Origin: Earliella scabrosa
Lineage: Eukaryota; Basidiomycota; Agaricomycetes; Polyporales; Polyporaceae
DNA length: 64,000 nucleotides
Direction: 5' to 3'
Assembly (NCBI GenBank): GCA_022605405.1
Contig: JABYQQ010000003.1
Span: 2,790,001 to 2,854,000, forward strand
Both the position numbers and the translations under genes were made by a program. Below, in pieces: positions 11,277 through 22,153 of this stretch (the first letter of the stretch is position 1; every line of letters begins with the position of its first letter). The notes under the pieces are model-generated. The model was not told the origin of the DNA. It searched no databases and worked only from the letters and a program-made list of their open reading frames with translations.

Positions 11277-12364
11277 TCAGGATAGCAGTGTCGCAAGCTC
11301 CTCTAGAGAATCTACGACGACATCAACCTCTCCCCCGGCCTGCTTGCTCTTGACCTCATCTCGGACATCGGTGTCTTCGGTCGGGCGGCGCACGTATACG
11401 GTCTTCATTCCATGGGAAGCTGCTGCGCGCAGGTCGTAAATGTGCGCTGCGACCATCGCGCACTTCTCAGGAGGAACGCTGAGATGGTGTAGAGCACCCA
11501 GGTAGACCTTCGCGCTCCTGCGAGCAAGAGGACGGAGGTCATGAGCGCATGCGACGAGGGTCGAGCAAGGAGGGTTACATACGGCTTGTATGACCCAAGG
11601 AGCTCTCCTGCAAACACGACGTCCCATGGGAGATCGGCATGTTTCGCCTATGAATATCAGTAGATATGAACACTGAGCATCGCGCCGAGATAGAGGGGCT
11701 GCTACTGACCATGTCGACGAGCAGGCGCACGTTCCCGTTGGACAGGGTGCCAATGATCGCTTTCTTCTTCATGGCGGACAGCCCCGCGCTGCTGTCCGGC
11801 CAACCTGAGAGCGCGTGAGGTGAGCTATCGATTGATGTCATTTTCGCGGGACAGGAGACTCGCCGTCTATTCGGTGCCATGAACTAGCGAGCATAGCACG
11901 CTGAGCGTCGTTCCAGAGGGGGGCTAGGTGCTGCCACCGCTCAGAGGCTAGCATATCATCCAGGATCTTGCGTGGGTTGTCAGTGACATACAACTCCAAG
12001 AGAATGAGAGACTCGCTTCTCGGAACATAACGTCGGCGTTGGTGGAGCCTTCACCCCCTCCCGCTACTCGGCGCCTGAGTGGATGTTAGTCGGAGTGCCT
12101 GCTCGCCCGAAGTATCCGAGTGGGCGAACGCACGTGTAGGCTCCATAGCCCGCTCGCCACTCTCTCGCAAAGCTGCCCCAATCTAACGCGAGGAGACGGT
12201 GAGCGATCACGCAACCGAAGACGAGGGGGCAACGAACCTTCGTTTGCATATCCGTTTGGCGCTGCTTGTTCCAGAGCCCGTGTTACGCTACCGTACCAGT
12301 CCACCACTGTTCCAAAGACATCGAAGACATATGCTTCTACGCCAAGGAGGGGATTCGTCGACAT
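11277..12364 (-). CDS. Haloacid dehalogenase type II (HAD superfamily hydrolase)
   Basis: Predicted cytosolic HAD hydrolase, 245 residues, usual for 2-haloacid dehalogenase-like proteins; the substrate is not determined by sequence. Seven exons on the minus strand: 12364..12238, 12182..12134, 12074..12017, 11966..11864, 11804..11710, 11647..11583, 11517..11277. Motif I is VFDVFGTVVDW with nucleophile Asp15, motif II is IIGTLSNGN, the conserved Lys lies in ELLGSYKP, and the acidic-helix region is MVAAHIYDLRAAASHGMK. FAREWRAGYGAYT is also typical. Two introns (12016..11967 and 11863..11805) appear to be GC-AG, both starting 'gcgagtctc'. Only these junctions restore the family reading (VMFRE to ILDDML; HRID to GWPD) without stops. 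Convergent with gene A. Confidence 0.88.
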
Positions 12365-13155
12365 GTCGGGAGGTTGTGGTCAACGCGTGAGGCTGCGCGG
12401 ACTCGAAGCCCGAACGCGATGGAACTCGGAGTTCCGATGTCCGAGCTTGTGATTAGTAACGCTATGAGTAGACCCGATGACGTCCTTCCGGGCGGTCTAC
12501 GGTCCTTTGGACTGGGGCCACGGTTTTGTCACGCTCGTATAGGGGGGAGGAGGAGGAGGGAGCTACAGTCCCGATCGTCTCGAAAAGGAGCGTGACACCG
12601 AATTAGGAAGGGAGTGACATGACGAGCGCTCCGCCGCTCGCCCGCGCCGCGTGCACGTTGAGCGCGCGAACTCTCCAGCCGAGGACTGTAGCTCGCGCTG
12701 GCCATCACCGTTTCCCTCCCGATTTCGCTGGCTTCCCTGCCAGAATTGAGGGGGGTGGAAATCCCATTCCAACCGGGAGGGCTACAGTCCCAGCGCGCCA
12801 ATCCACAGTCCTGCGCGCTGGGCTACGGTCCTAATGGTGACACTCGCGCACACGACATCATGGGCGCTTATTCTCCGCCCTCCTCGAACACAGGGGCTGG
12901 TACTGGGCTCTCTGGCTCAACAAAAATAACGGAATGTTTCTATGGATTGCAGAGTGAAAGTGCGTCCTTTTCCGCAAATTTTTGGAGCGTTTCTGGGCTC
13001 GGAAAGTGACTTGCAAGCTGCTCCTCCTTTGGCATCAAAGGTCGGTCACAGCATGTCACGGACGCTCACACTCGTCACGATTACATCAGCTCACGCTGGG
13101 ACCGTGAACGGAGCGGGTCGAAACCGTGCTTCTTGCTTGCATCCCACATCTATTT
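12365..13155. other. GC-rich intergenic DNA with short inverted motifs
   Basis: No gene seen. The motif 'gctacagtcc' or close variants recurs in both orientations near 12570, 12684, 12780 and 12825. A GC-rich inverted repeat ('cccagcgcgc' and 'gcgcgctggg') lies near 12790-12825. The arms are short and no complete element with a target duplication could be set out. Confidence 0.45.
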
Positions 13156-13646
13156 AGAGCCTGTTCGGAAACCGCTATGGGTGGGGCGTGCTCTGGGCGT
13201 GCTGCTATAGCGGCACCCAAATGGCAGAGATCCGAGGTAACACCGCTCGTTCGGTTGTTGGGCTCATTAACGCCCGGAGTGACCGTAAGTGACGTACGTG
13301 ACGTGCTGTGACACAACGCGACGGCGACGCGCGTCGCGTTGCAGGCGTCGCACATTCTGCCCCCGCCTGGCTTTCCACTTGCTTCGCATCAATATATAAG
13401 ACACAGAAAACTAATTTAGTACGGCCTGGCAGCCTTTTAAAGGTTGTCTGGACTGATTGTAACGTCCTAAAAATGCTGGAAACAGTCAAGGACTGAATTC
13501 TCGGTGCAAACCGGCATTGGCCGGAGCGGCCTGCCTGTCACTCCAGTCGCGCCGTGACAGGGAGCGCCCAGGGCGTGATAAGTAGCGCCTGGTGCATCAC
13601 GCGAGCTGCACTACGCGAAACCTGTAGCGGTTTCCGAACAGGCTCT
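13156..13646. mobile_element. Non-autonomous DNA transposon with 22-bp terminal inverted repeats
   Basis: 13156-13177 (agagcctgttcggaaaccgc + ta) is the exact reverse complement of 13625-13646. The 491 bp between and including them encode nothing recognisable and carry an internal palindrome near 13312-13340 (caacgcgac / gtcgcgttg). The short non-coding body between perfect inverted repeats fits a MITE. The terminal sequence resembles hAT-type ends, but I could not see a clean 8-bp target duplication, so the superfamily is a guess. Confidence 0.75.
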
Positions 13647-13727
13647 TACTTGTTGGCAGGGAACGTCTATTGCAGACTGCAAGCCATCGTCTGGTGTGAG
13701 AATGAGTGCGTACAACAACTGAGCGGA

Positions 13728-15891
13728 TCATGCAGCAGCCACAGTCACGACCGTCTTCTCGCCCTTTCCTGACGCACCGACCTCGCACGCGCTGACTTCC
13801 AGCCCGCCATCCTCGCCCACGATCGCCGTTACCTCCAGTCGTGTGCTCCATCTCCCGCCCTTCTGCTTTGCATGCTGCGCGGCGAAGGACACCGAAGTGA
13901 GCAGGCTCTCCTTCTCGACCGTCTTCTCCTTGACCTCCTCTTCCTCTTCCTCCTCTTCCTCCTCCTCTTCCTCCTCGCCCTCGAGCTTCGGCAGCTTCAC
14001 CATCTCAATCTTCACGCCCTCCTTCGCCTCCCACACCTCGAACCCAACCTTCTTCTCGCCCTCGCCCTCACCGAGGTCGACGTCGAACGCGACGATCCGG
14101 CGCGCAGGGACAGGCGTCTCCTTGAGCACGACGGGTATCCACTGGCCGCCCAGCGCGCTCTCCGTGCCCTCTTCGGGGAAGAGCAGCCCGATCGTCTTCG
14201 ACGTCGCCTTTGCCTGCGTGTACTGGTGCCCATGCGTGAACGACGCCTTCACCTCGCGCTCCTCCTCGGTGCCCTCCGCGAGCTGCGCAAGGATCTTCGC
14301 CTGCAGCGCGCACCCGCGCGCGAGGATCGTCGTCGGGTCCCCGACGCCGCCCCCGACGACCGTGCCCTGCGTGAAGGGCGTCACGACCGTCTCCTGGAAG
14401 CCCTGCGAGAGCGCCTCGTCGAGCCCGGGGAGGCTCGCGGACCCGCCGACGTACACGACCTCGTCGACGTCGTACAGGTCGAGCCCGGCCGCGGCGACGA
14501 GCTCCTTGACCTTCTCGTACACGCGGTCGTATATCGCGCGGACCTCCATGTCGAACCGCAGGCGGGTGATCGTGCCGGTGAAGTCGATGCCGTCCTTGAG
14601 GGACTCGACGGAGCACGTCGCGGCGCCGGGCGAGGCGGAGATGGTGCGCTTGGTGTGCTCGAGCGCGAGGCGGAGCTTCGCCTCGGCGCGCTTGTCCTGC
14701 GCGTCGGACGCGGGGCAGACGGTGAGCGGGGTCTTGGTCTTTTTGGTGAACTCCTTCGCAAAGTGCTTGATCAGCTTGTCGTCGATGGCGTCGCCGCCGA
14801 CGGAGTGGTCGGAGAGCGTCGCGAGCGAGAACGCGAGGCCTTGGCGGATCGAGAGGAGGGAGAGCGAGAGGGCGGACGCGCCGAGGTCGACGAGGAGCTG
14901 CGTGCGGTCCGCGCTCAGGCCTTCGGGCGGAGGGCCGGAGGTGGTGGTGACAGCGGCGGCGCCGGCTTCCTCGAGCAGCTGGAGGACGGTGATCCCAGCG
15001 TCGTTCGCGGCTTTCTCGAGCGCGTCCTTCTGGGCTTGCTCGAACCAGCCGGGGACGGTGATGACTGCGCCCTGCACCTTTTTGCCAAGGAAGTCCTCTG
15101 CGGACTTGATGAGGGACTTGAGGAAGATGGTGGTGACTTCAGAGACGGTCAGGATGCGGTCGACCGGGGTAGGCTCCGAACGGGGCGTAGCAGCATGCGA
15201 GGCTGCCGGAGTGTTGGTAGCAGTGGTGGGGAGAGGAGAGGGTGCAGCTTGGAGGACCTTGACTTTGTAGGCTGGTTCGTCGGGAATTTCTGGGTGCTGG
15301 ATAACAGGCGCGGAGACCGAGAGCGTGTTGGCCGGAATCTCTGAGAACCTAACATGGATTTAGATCTCTCTGGATGTAGCATGTTATGACTGCAATGGAG
15401 GAACACTTATAACAGCATGGTGATGGATGCAAAGACACCGACGGAGAGACCGGGTGCATGGAGGGCGTAGGACACAGCATGAATGAGATGAAAGACTCAC
15501 TTCTTGCCCAAGAGGTTCCTGAAGCCTGTGATAGTGTTTTGGGAGTTCTTCACGAGTTGGTGTTTCGCTTGGTTGCCGATGTACTAGACGTACCCAGATG
15601 AAGCTGACCCGACCGCACCCAGTACAAACGGTGCACTCACCATCTCCTCGCCTTGGAATGCGATCGCACAGGCAATTTGTCGCTCTCCATCCTCGTTCGC
15701 GATGCAGTCTGCAGACCCTTCCTGTGACGGCGCATCAATACATGCAACTTCCCAGCAAACGTGAGGTCCAATCCGACCTTCGTGAGGACCGCGATGGACG
15801 CGTATGAGTTGCCGAAGTTGATTCCGACGACAGTTGGGATCGCCGAGACCTCAATGGGTGCTTCGGCAGTGCCGTTTGGCTGTGATGCCAT
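13728..15891 (-). CDS. SSZ1: Ssz1-type Hsp70 of the ribosome-associated complex
   Basis: Atypical Hsp70 that in fungi pairs with the J-protein zuotin on ribosomes to help fold nascent chains. Exons on the minus strand: 15891..15778, 15721..15641, 15583..15501, 15348..13728, giving 632 residues. The start is MASQPNG, followed by VVGINFGNSYASIAVLT, an Hsp70 phosphate-1 loop with the Ssz1-like N-F-G-N-S form. Others seen: YIGNQAKHQLVKN, VQGAVITVPGWFEQAQK, LLVDLGASALSLSLLSIRQG and VVYVGGSASLPGLDEALS. Residues about 547-565 are a near-uninterrupted Glu run, encoded by a pyrimidine-rich plus-strand tract at 13930-13985. The substrate domain is diverged, as expected for Ssz1. It is longer than the yeast protein (538) because of a Pro/Thr-rich insert (LQAAPSPLPTTATNTP) and the Glu run. 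Shares an upstream region with the Ubp14 gene. Confidence 0.88.
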
Positions 15892-16276
15892 TTTTCAGTG
15901 AGTGAGAAGAGTTGGCGTATGGATGAGGAGGAGGAGGAGCAAGTTGAAGGGAGCTGGGCTCACCACTGGCAGTGTCCAAAATTTGGGCGAGATAGATTAG
16001 ATAGACGCTCTGAGTTATCAGCGCGTTTACATGCGCGCTTACGCGTGCTCTGCTCCTTGTTTCTGTCCACCACCTTCAGATCATCGTGGACGCGAATTTG
16101 CCACTAAGTCGCAGACATTGAATCGCGCGATTGCACATCGAATATTGGAGAGTACAATCTGGGCATCCCAAGGTACGATCATCAGCATCGGGGGGATGAG
16201 TACGGACGGGTGGCAGGACCGCAGCACTAAATCCTGCCTACGTCCAGGCAGTCAGCAATCCCTCACTCTCGTCAAA
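15892..16276. promoter_or_regulatory. Divergent promoter region, SSZ1 / UBP14
   Basis: A 385 bp gap between two divergent housekeeping genes. No obvious TATA box. It presumably holds both core promoters. Confidence 0.45.
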
Positions 16277-19200
16277 ATGTCTTGCGGGCACGTCTCAGAG
16301 ATCGCCAGGCTTCAGCCGCCTAGGCTCTCGCAGTCTGTTCACCGCGAGGAGTGCACTCAGTGCTTCGACAACCAAGTGGGGTCCGCTGTTCGGTGGCGCA
16401 GCACTCCTCACTGACGGCATATGCAGGATAGCCCTCACGGGGTCGATGTATGCCTTGTTTGCTTCAACGGAGGATGCTTGGACAAGGACAGGCACCATGC
16501 TCGCTCACACGTCGCGAAAACGGGCCACTCGTTCACGTTGAACATCAAGCGTAAGCTGAAGCCATCCGCCAACAGGGTACGTGGATCTGTGTCTCAGTTG
16601 TATACGTAATGCGAGCGTCGTTGGGCTAGGCTGAAGATGAAGAGCCTCCTGCGAAGATGAAGAAGCTTGCTATCCTTGAGGAGCGCGAGGAGGACAAGTA
16701 CGAGCACAAGACTGTCCTCAAGTGCTGGAAGTGCGATCCTGTCAACGGGCTAGAGCTTCCTGAGGCATCGGCAGACTCACACGTACAGTCGCTCGTCACA
16801 GGAGTCATACAGTCGCTGTCTTCGGCACGTCAATCCGAGGTCAAGGCATGGGAAGAGGAAATCACGGCCTGCGAGCACACGCTCATGCTCGAGCAGTTTG
16901 CGACTGGTCACATTGCCGCGTCTGGTGAGTGTTGTTCAGTCACGTTTGTTCTCCACAAGGCTGACCTTGTCGATTTGTGCAGGACTCGCTCATTGCACGA
17001 GATGTGACCTGAAGGAGAACCTATGGCTTTGTCTCACGTGCGGCTCCCTTGGCTGCGGAAGGCAACAGTATGGCGGGCTCGGAGGCAATGGACACGGTCT
17101 GCAGCACTTCGAGGAAAGCCAGCATCCAGTGAGCGTCAAGCTTGGCACCATTACGCCCGAAGGTACCGCAGGTACGCTCCACGTCCATCATGTTCTGGGA
17201 GAATGGCGCTAGATTGGCGACTGCAGACATATACTGCTATCTCTGTAACGACTCCAAGCTGGACCCTGATCTCTCACGCCATCTGGCCACCTTTGGCATC
17301 AACGTGCAAACACAAACGAAGACCGAGAAGTCGATGACCGAACTGGTGAGCGTAGACCGCATCCATGTGCGTGCAACCGCTGATTCCTGCGTAGCAAATC
17401 GAGCACAACCTGAAGTTCGACTTCTCCCTCACAGGGGAGGATGGAAAGGCTCTTGAGCCTGTCTTCGGTCCCGGATTGACTGGTCTGTCCAACCTTGGCA
17501 ACAGGTAGCGTTCCTCAGTCGTCTGCAGTTTGTTGTCAGTTCTGACTATCTGCAGCTGCTATATGGCATCTGTTATCCAGACGCTCTTCTCCCTGGCGGC
17601 ATTCCGTGAACGGTACGTGCCGACGGCTGCAACTCACTGGGAGGTCTGTCAAGAGCAGCTGCCCGCCAGCTGCATCGACTGTCAGATGCACAAGCTGGCG
17701 GACGGTCTCCTGTCTGGTCGCTACTCCCACCCACGGCCACACGGCGCGAGTTCGCCATCCGCGCCGAAGGAGACGAACCCACTCGCGCACGACTCTCCTA
17801 CGCCCGTGTTCCAAGAAGGCGTGCGTCCAGCCGGATTCAAGGCGCTCGTTGGCAAGGGCCACGAAGAGTTCGCGACGATGAGGCAGCAGGACGCAGAGGA
17901 GTTTTTCACGCACCTCGTCACCGTCCTCCGCCGGCACTCGAAGCGCCTCGGGGTCGACGCGAACAAGGAGCCGACGGAGATCTTCGCGTTCGGCATGGAG
18001 CAGCGTCTTGAGTGTGGCGAGTGCAAACGCGTGCGGTACCGCGTCGACGCGACGGACACGGCGAGCGTGCCTGTGCCCGCGAAGGAGACGGGCAAGGACG
18101 CAGACGGGAAGACGCTGTATGCGGACGTCCCGCTCAAGGAGTGCTTGGACATCCTGACGGGCACCGAGGCGTTGGAGTACCAGTGCCCGGCATGTCAGAA
18201 GAAGGTCATCGCGACAAAGTGAGTGTCCTCACGGGCTCGCACGATTGTGGTTGCTAATCTGGACGTACTCGTGAGGCGGACGCGCTTCGCGACGTTCCCG
18301 CAGGTGCTGGTCGTGCACGCGAAGAAGTTCCAGCTTGTGAACTGGGTCCCCGCAAAGCTCGGTGCGTCTGCCCCTCGTGGAAATCGACTCGGAGGGCTAA
18401 GTCGTGCTGTGCGATCCAGATATCCCGGTCATTCTGCCTGAGGGTGACGTGCTCCAATTGGACGAGTACGTGGGCCGTGGGCTGCAGCCTGGGGAGACGG
18501 AGCTGCCGAACGACGAAGCTGGTGCGTACGCTTCCTTGTACGTCGCTATTACGAATGTGTGACGGCTCATTGGACGTGCACACTGCAGCTGCCCCGGCAC
18601 TACCGCAGTTCAACGAAGCTGCGATGGCTCAACTTACAGCGATGGGGTTCCCGGAAGTTCGCTGCCAGAAGGCGTTGCTTGCGACTGGGAATGGGGACGC
18701 TGAGGCTGCTATGGAGTGGCTGTTTGCGCATATGGACGACCCAGGTGAGCATCGCTCGTACTATCACTGGTGCTGGAGTCTTGGTGTATGGTGGCGATAG
18801 TTCCTTACGTGACGCTGGGGTCAGAACTTACCATGAGGTTCGGTGCTGACGAGTCCCACAGACATCGATGCTCCGATTCAAGTGTCTAGCAGAAGCAGCG
18901 CACCTGAGCCGTCCGCGGAGCAGGTATCGATGCTCTCGGACATGGGGTTCACACCGGCACAGGCCCGCAAGGCTTTGCGCGAAACTGTGCGTCCTGTCTT
19001 CCTTTCTCGTCCCTTCTCAACTGAACATCGACGCTATCGTGCAGGGCGGGGATGCGGGGCGCGCGGTCGAGTGGCTATTCTCGCATCCCGATGATACCGG
19101 GGAGGACGCCCCTTCTAGCTCCGCGTCCGAGCAGCCAAAACCGACGAGCGGACCCGGAGGGTCGTCCGCACTACCGGCCAGGTACCGTCTCAAGGCGTTT

Positions 19201-19368
19201 ATCTCGCACAAGGGGCCGTCGGTGCACTCCGGGCACTACGTCGCGCACATCCACACGGACGCCGAGGGGTGGGTGTTGTTCAACGACGAGAAGGTGGTCA
19301 AGGCGGACGCGGAGAGCGTGCGCGAGCTGAAGAAGCTCGCGTACCTGTACGTGTTCGAGAGGGTGTGA
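16277..19368 (+). CDS. UBP14: Ubiquitin C-terminal hydrolase Ubp14 / USP5 (isopeptidase T)
   Basis: Cysteine protease that takes apart free, unanchored polyubiquitin chains. Twelve exons: 16277..16375, 16427..16576, 16630..16924, 16983..17171, 17227..17345, 17395..17504, 17556..18218, 18276..18361, 18420..18521, 18589..18744, 18862..18986, 19045..19368; all phases agree, 805 residues. In order: a variant zinc finger ([17 protein letters not shown]), the canonical zf-UBP ([20 protein letters not shown] then GNGHGLQH), the Cys box NLGNSCYM with catalytic Cys at about 322, the QQDAEEF box, [10 protein letters not shown] and CPAC zinc-ribbon cysteines, two UBA domains ([35 protein letters not shown]) and the His box [11 protein letters not shown] with His at about 762. 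Domain order and length match USP5 exactly. Confidence 0.95.
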
Positions 19369-19819
19369 GCTGTAAGCTGTAAGGCTGGTGGTGTGCAGAA
19401 TGCTGGGTCTTGGGACGTGGGCAGAGGGCGGTGGCACGATCGCCGTGGCCGCGCGCACGAGTTCTGGCACGATGCAAGTGCGACGCCATGGCCGGGGCCA
19501 AATTACGTGTGGATCTCGAGATGATGTACAAACAGAATGTAGCTCTAACAAAGACCGTACGCACAAGACACGCACACGCGCGCGACGCAAAATCGATGAA
19601 TCTTTTCACGGCTCAGATTGAGATCCCCGCGGCCAGTCGTGCGTGCGCGCCTGGACCGCACGCCGGGCTCGGACTCGGAGGCGCGCAACCGCGCTGCACG
19701 TCGGAGTTCCAATGTCCCGCACTTGAGGCTGCATTTTGCAGATCTCTCAATTCTCGACCTCTCGACCTTGACCTTGACCTCCTCCCACTCGGACCCGCCG
19801 CGCTCTCTCTCCCGCCACG
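19369..19819. promoter_or_regulatory. Intergenic region upstream of NAP1
   Basis: A 451 bp gap between the UBP14 stop and the NAP1 start, same strand. Just before the ATG is a pyrimidine-rich, CTC-repeating tract (19745-19815), common in basidiomycete core promoters or 5' UTRs. No separate gene seen. Confidence 0.4.
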
Positions 19820-21601
19820 ATGTCCGTCAACATCCCCATCAACCAGGTCGACCCGACCGCCCCGACGCCCCAAAACACGCCCCTCACGCACGCCCCCATC
19901 GCGCAGGGCCTTTCGCGCCCGACCGTGCCCGACATCTCCGAGGACAATGAAGCAGAGGACGAGGAGCCGACGGGCGCGATCCAGCAGGCCATGCTTGGTC
20001 TGGTGCACGGCAAGCTCTCTGGGCTCGTGGGGAAGAGCTCGGGCTATGTCGAGAGCCTGCCGGTCGAGGTGAAGAAGAACGTCGAGGCGTTGAAGGGCGT
20101 GCAGGTGAAGCAGGTCGAGCTGCAGAACCAGTACAAGCGCGAGTGCCTCGAGCTCGAGAAGAAGGTGTGTGTGTGCTTTGCCATCTTGTCCGATCTTTGT
20201 TTTGTGTGCAGTTCGAGGGCGGAGGACGCGCGTCGTTCATTGTCTCTGCTTCGGATATCGTCTTTCTGCCTGATTACGCCTTGCGATGACCCTCTCGTGG
20301 ATGATTACGCCGTTTGTGTGCGGATCTGCGGTGCGATGGCTCTATGCCTCGCTGCCTGAATTGAGTTTCTTCGCGATGTGTGTATGTTAGGGCGGATCAA
20401 GACACTTCCTTACGGAAGGCTGCGGGGCCCCGCATTCATCCTTCAATCACGCACCCTGACCCCGTCTTCAGTAACAGCCACTAATTCATGATCATGACAG
20501 TATCTCGCGTTGCAAAAGCCGCTGTATGACCGCCGCCATGCGATCATCACTGGAGCGGCACAAGCCACGGCCGAGGAGGTCGAGGCGGGCGAACAGCAGT
20601 CGATCAAGGACGATCCGGACTACACGCCTCTACCCAAGGACGTGCAGCCCTCTGCGGCCGGGATCCCCGAGTTCTGGTTGACCGCGCTCCGCACACACGT
20701 CCACCTGGGCGAGATCATCACCGAGCGCGACGCGGAGGCACTCAAGCACCTCACGGACATCCGGATCGAGTATTTGCCAAGTACGGAGCCCAAGCCTGGG
20801 TTCAAGCTCCAGTTCTTCTTCTCGCCGAACGAGTTCTTTGAGAACGAGGTGCTCGAGAAGACGTACCTCTACCAGGAGGAGGTCGGCTACTCGGGCGACT
20901 TCATGTACGATCGCGCGATCGGGACGGAGATCAAGTGGAAGGAGGACAAGGACCTGACGAAGGAGTTCGAGGTGAAGAAGCAACGCAACAAGAGTGAGTG
21001 TCGTCTCGCTTCGGGTTTTTAGGCTTTTAGCCTTTCTGATTGGTGATCGCCCCCCTCTCCCCCGCAGACACGAACCGGACGCGGCTGGTCAGGAAAGCGC
21101 GGCCGACGGCGTCGTTCTTCAACTTCTTCTCGCCCCCTCAGCCGCCCTCGGAGGAGGCGATCGAGAACAGCGAGCTGGACGAGGACGAGCTCGAGGAGCT
21201 CGAGGAGAAGCTCGAGATCGACTACCAGCTCGGCGAGGATCTCAAGGAGAAGGTACGCATATGCGTCGTGTGAGTCATATGTTGTCGTCTAACCGGGGCT
21301 GGGTACAGATCATTCCTCGTGCCATCGACTACTTCACCGGCAAGGCGCTCGAGTACGAGGACTTTGATGATGACGACGACTTCGAGGACATCGAGGACGA
21401 CGAGGACGACGAGGATGAGTTTGAGGATGATGTATGTTTGTATCTGGTCCCTTTGTCCTACTGGCCGTGGCTTACGATTGGTGTTTCTCTCTGCAGGATT
21501 CGGACTCGGACGGCGACGTGCCCGCGAGGAGACGGGGGCCGCCGAAGGGCCGGGGCGCTGCAAATCAGAATGTCAACCCGGAAGAGTGCAAGCAGCAGTG
21601 A
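19820..21601 (+). CDS. NAP1: Nucleosome assembly protein NAP1
   Basis: Histone H2A-H2B chaperone acting in cytosol and nucleus. Exons 19820..20164, 20501..20993, 21068..21252, 21309..21431, 21497..21601, in phase, 416 residues. Family landmarks: a long helix (VEALKGVQVKQVELQNQYKR then ELEKKYLALQKPLYDRR), GIPEFWLTALRTH, FKLQFFFSPNEFFENEVLEK, EIKWKEDKDLT, TRLVRKARPTASFFNFFSPP and the acidic tail (YEDFDDDDDFEDIEDDEDDE). The tail ends in a short basic segment (ARRRGPPKGRG). The first intron (20165..20500, 336 nt) is about five times longer than the others here. Length and order match the family. Confidence 0.95.
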
Positions 21602-22153
21602 TCTGATAATTGGGTTGGCCTCACGCATATATACAAACAACGCTTGCTCGCTCTGCATCGACTTTGAAGCATCGGACCTGTACGACTGAGCGGGAGATGA
21701 AGTCCCGTTCAGACTTGGCTTGGCCCGTCCTCGGTTAACGTTCTCATCCCATCCTCCTTTACATCCACCCTCCACCCTCCTGCATCCGTCCGTCCATCAT
21801 GATGACTGTCTCTCCTTCGCGTGTGTTAGTGTCTTGTTGCTGGCATATAAAGCAAAGCTGTAATCGACATTACGCTGTCATATGTACTACAATTGTTGAA
21901 CTAGGTTCTGCTGGTGCTCGTATGTCTCTCCCAGCCTGTGTGTCTGTGTCCGCTCGTGAAGTTCGTCAAGGCCCTCCTCCCGATCTGGTCATCGTGCGCG
22001 TGTCAAACTTTGCATGGCGAAATAGGCGCCAGCAGGCGACAGTCGCGCTTGCGCCTTGCCAGAGCTCCCCAACGCCTGGTCCAACTCTGCTCCCTCCTCC
22101 TCCCCGCTCACCACTGTCTCCCATCCTCGCCGCCACGCCCATTGGCGGTGGTG
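21602..22153. other. Intergenic region, NAP1 to the zinc-finger gene
   Basis: 552 bp between two genes on the same strand. It holds the NAP1 3' end and the upstream region of the next gene, with C-rich tracts at 21760-21780 and 22080-22130. No gene recognised. Confidence 0.4.

Noticed and set aside
12530..12850. A second MITE built from 'gctacagtcc' motifs
   Set aside because: Motifs recur in both orientations, but there is no consistent pair of long arms or target duplication.
13843..15344. Two plus-strand frames of 475 and 490 residues
   Set aside because: Both are antisense to the well-supported SSZ1 main exon; composition is Arg/Leu/Ser-rich shadow sequence.
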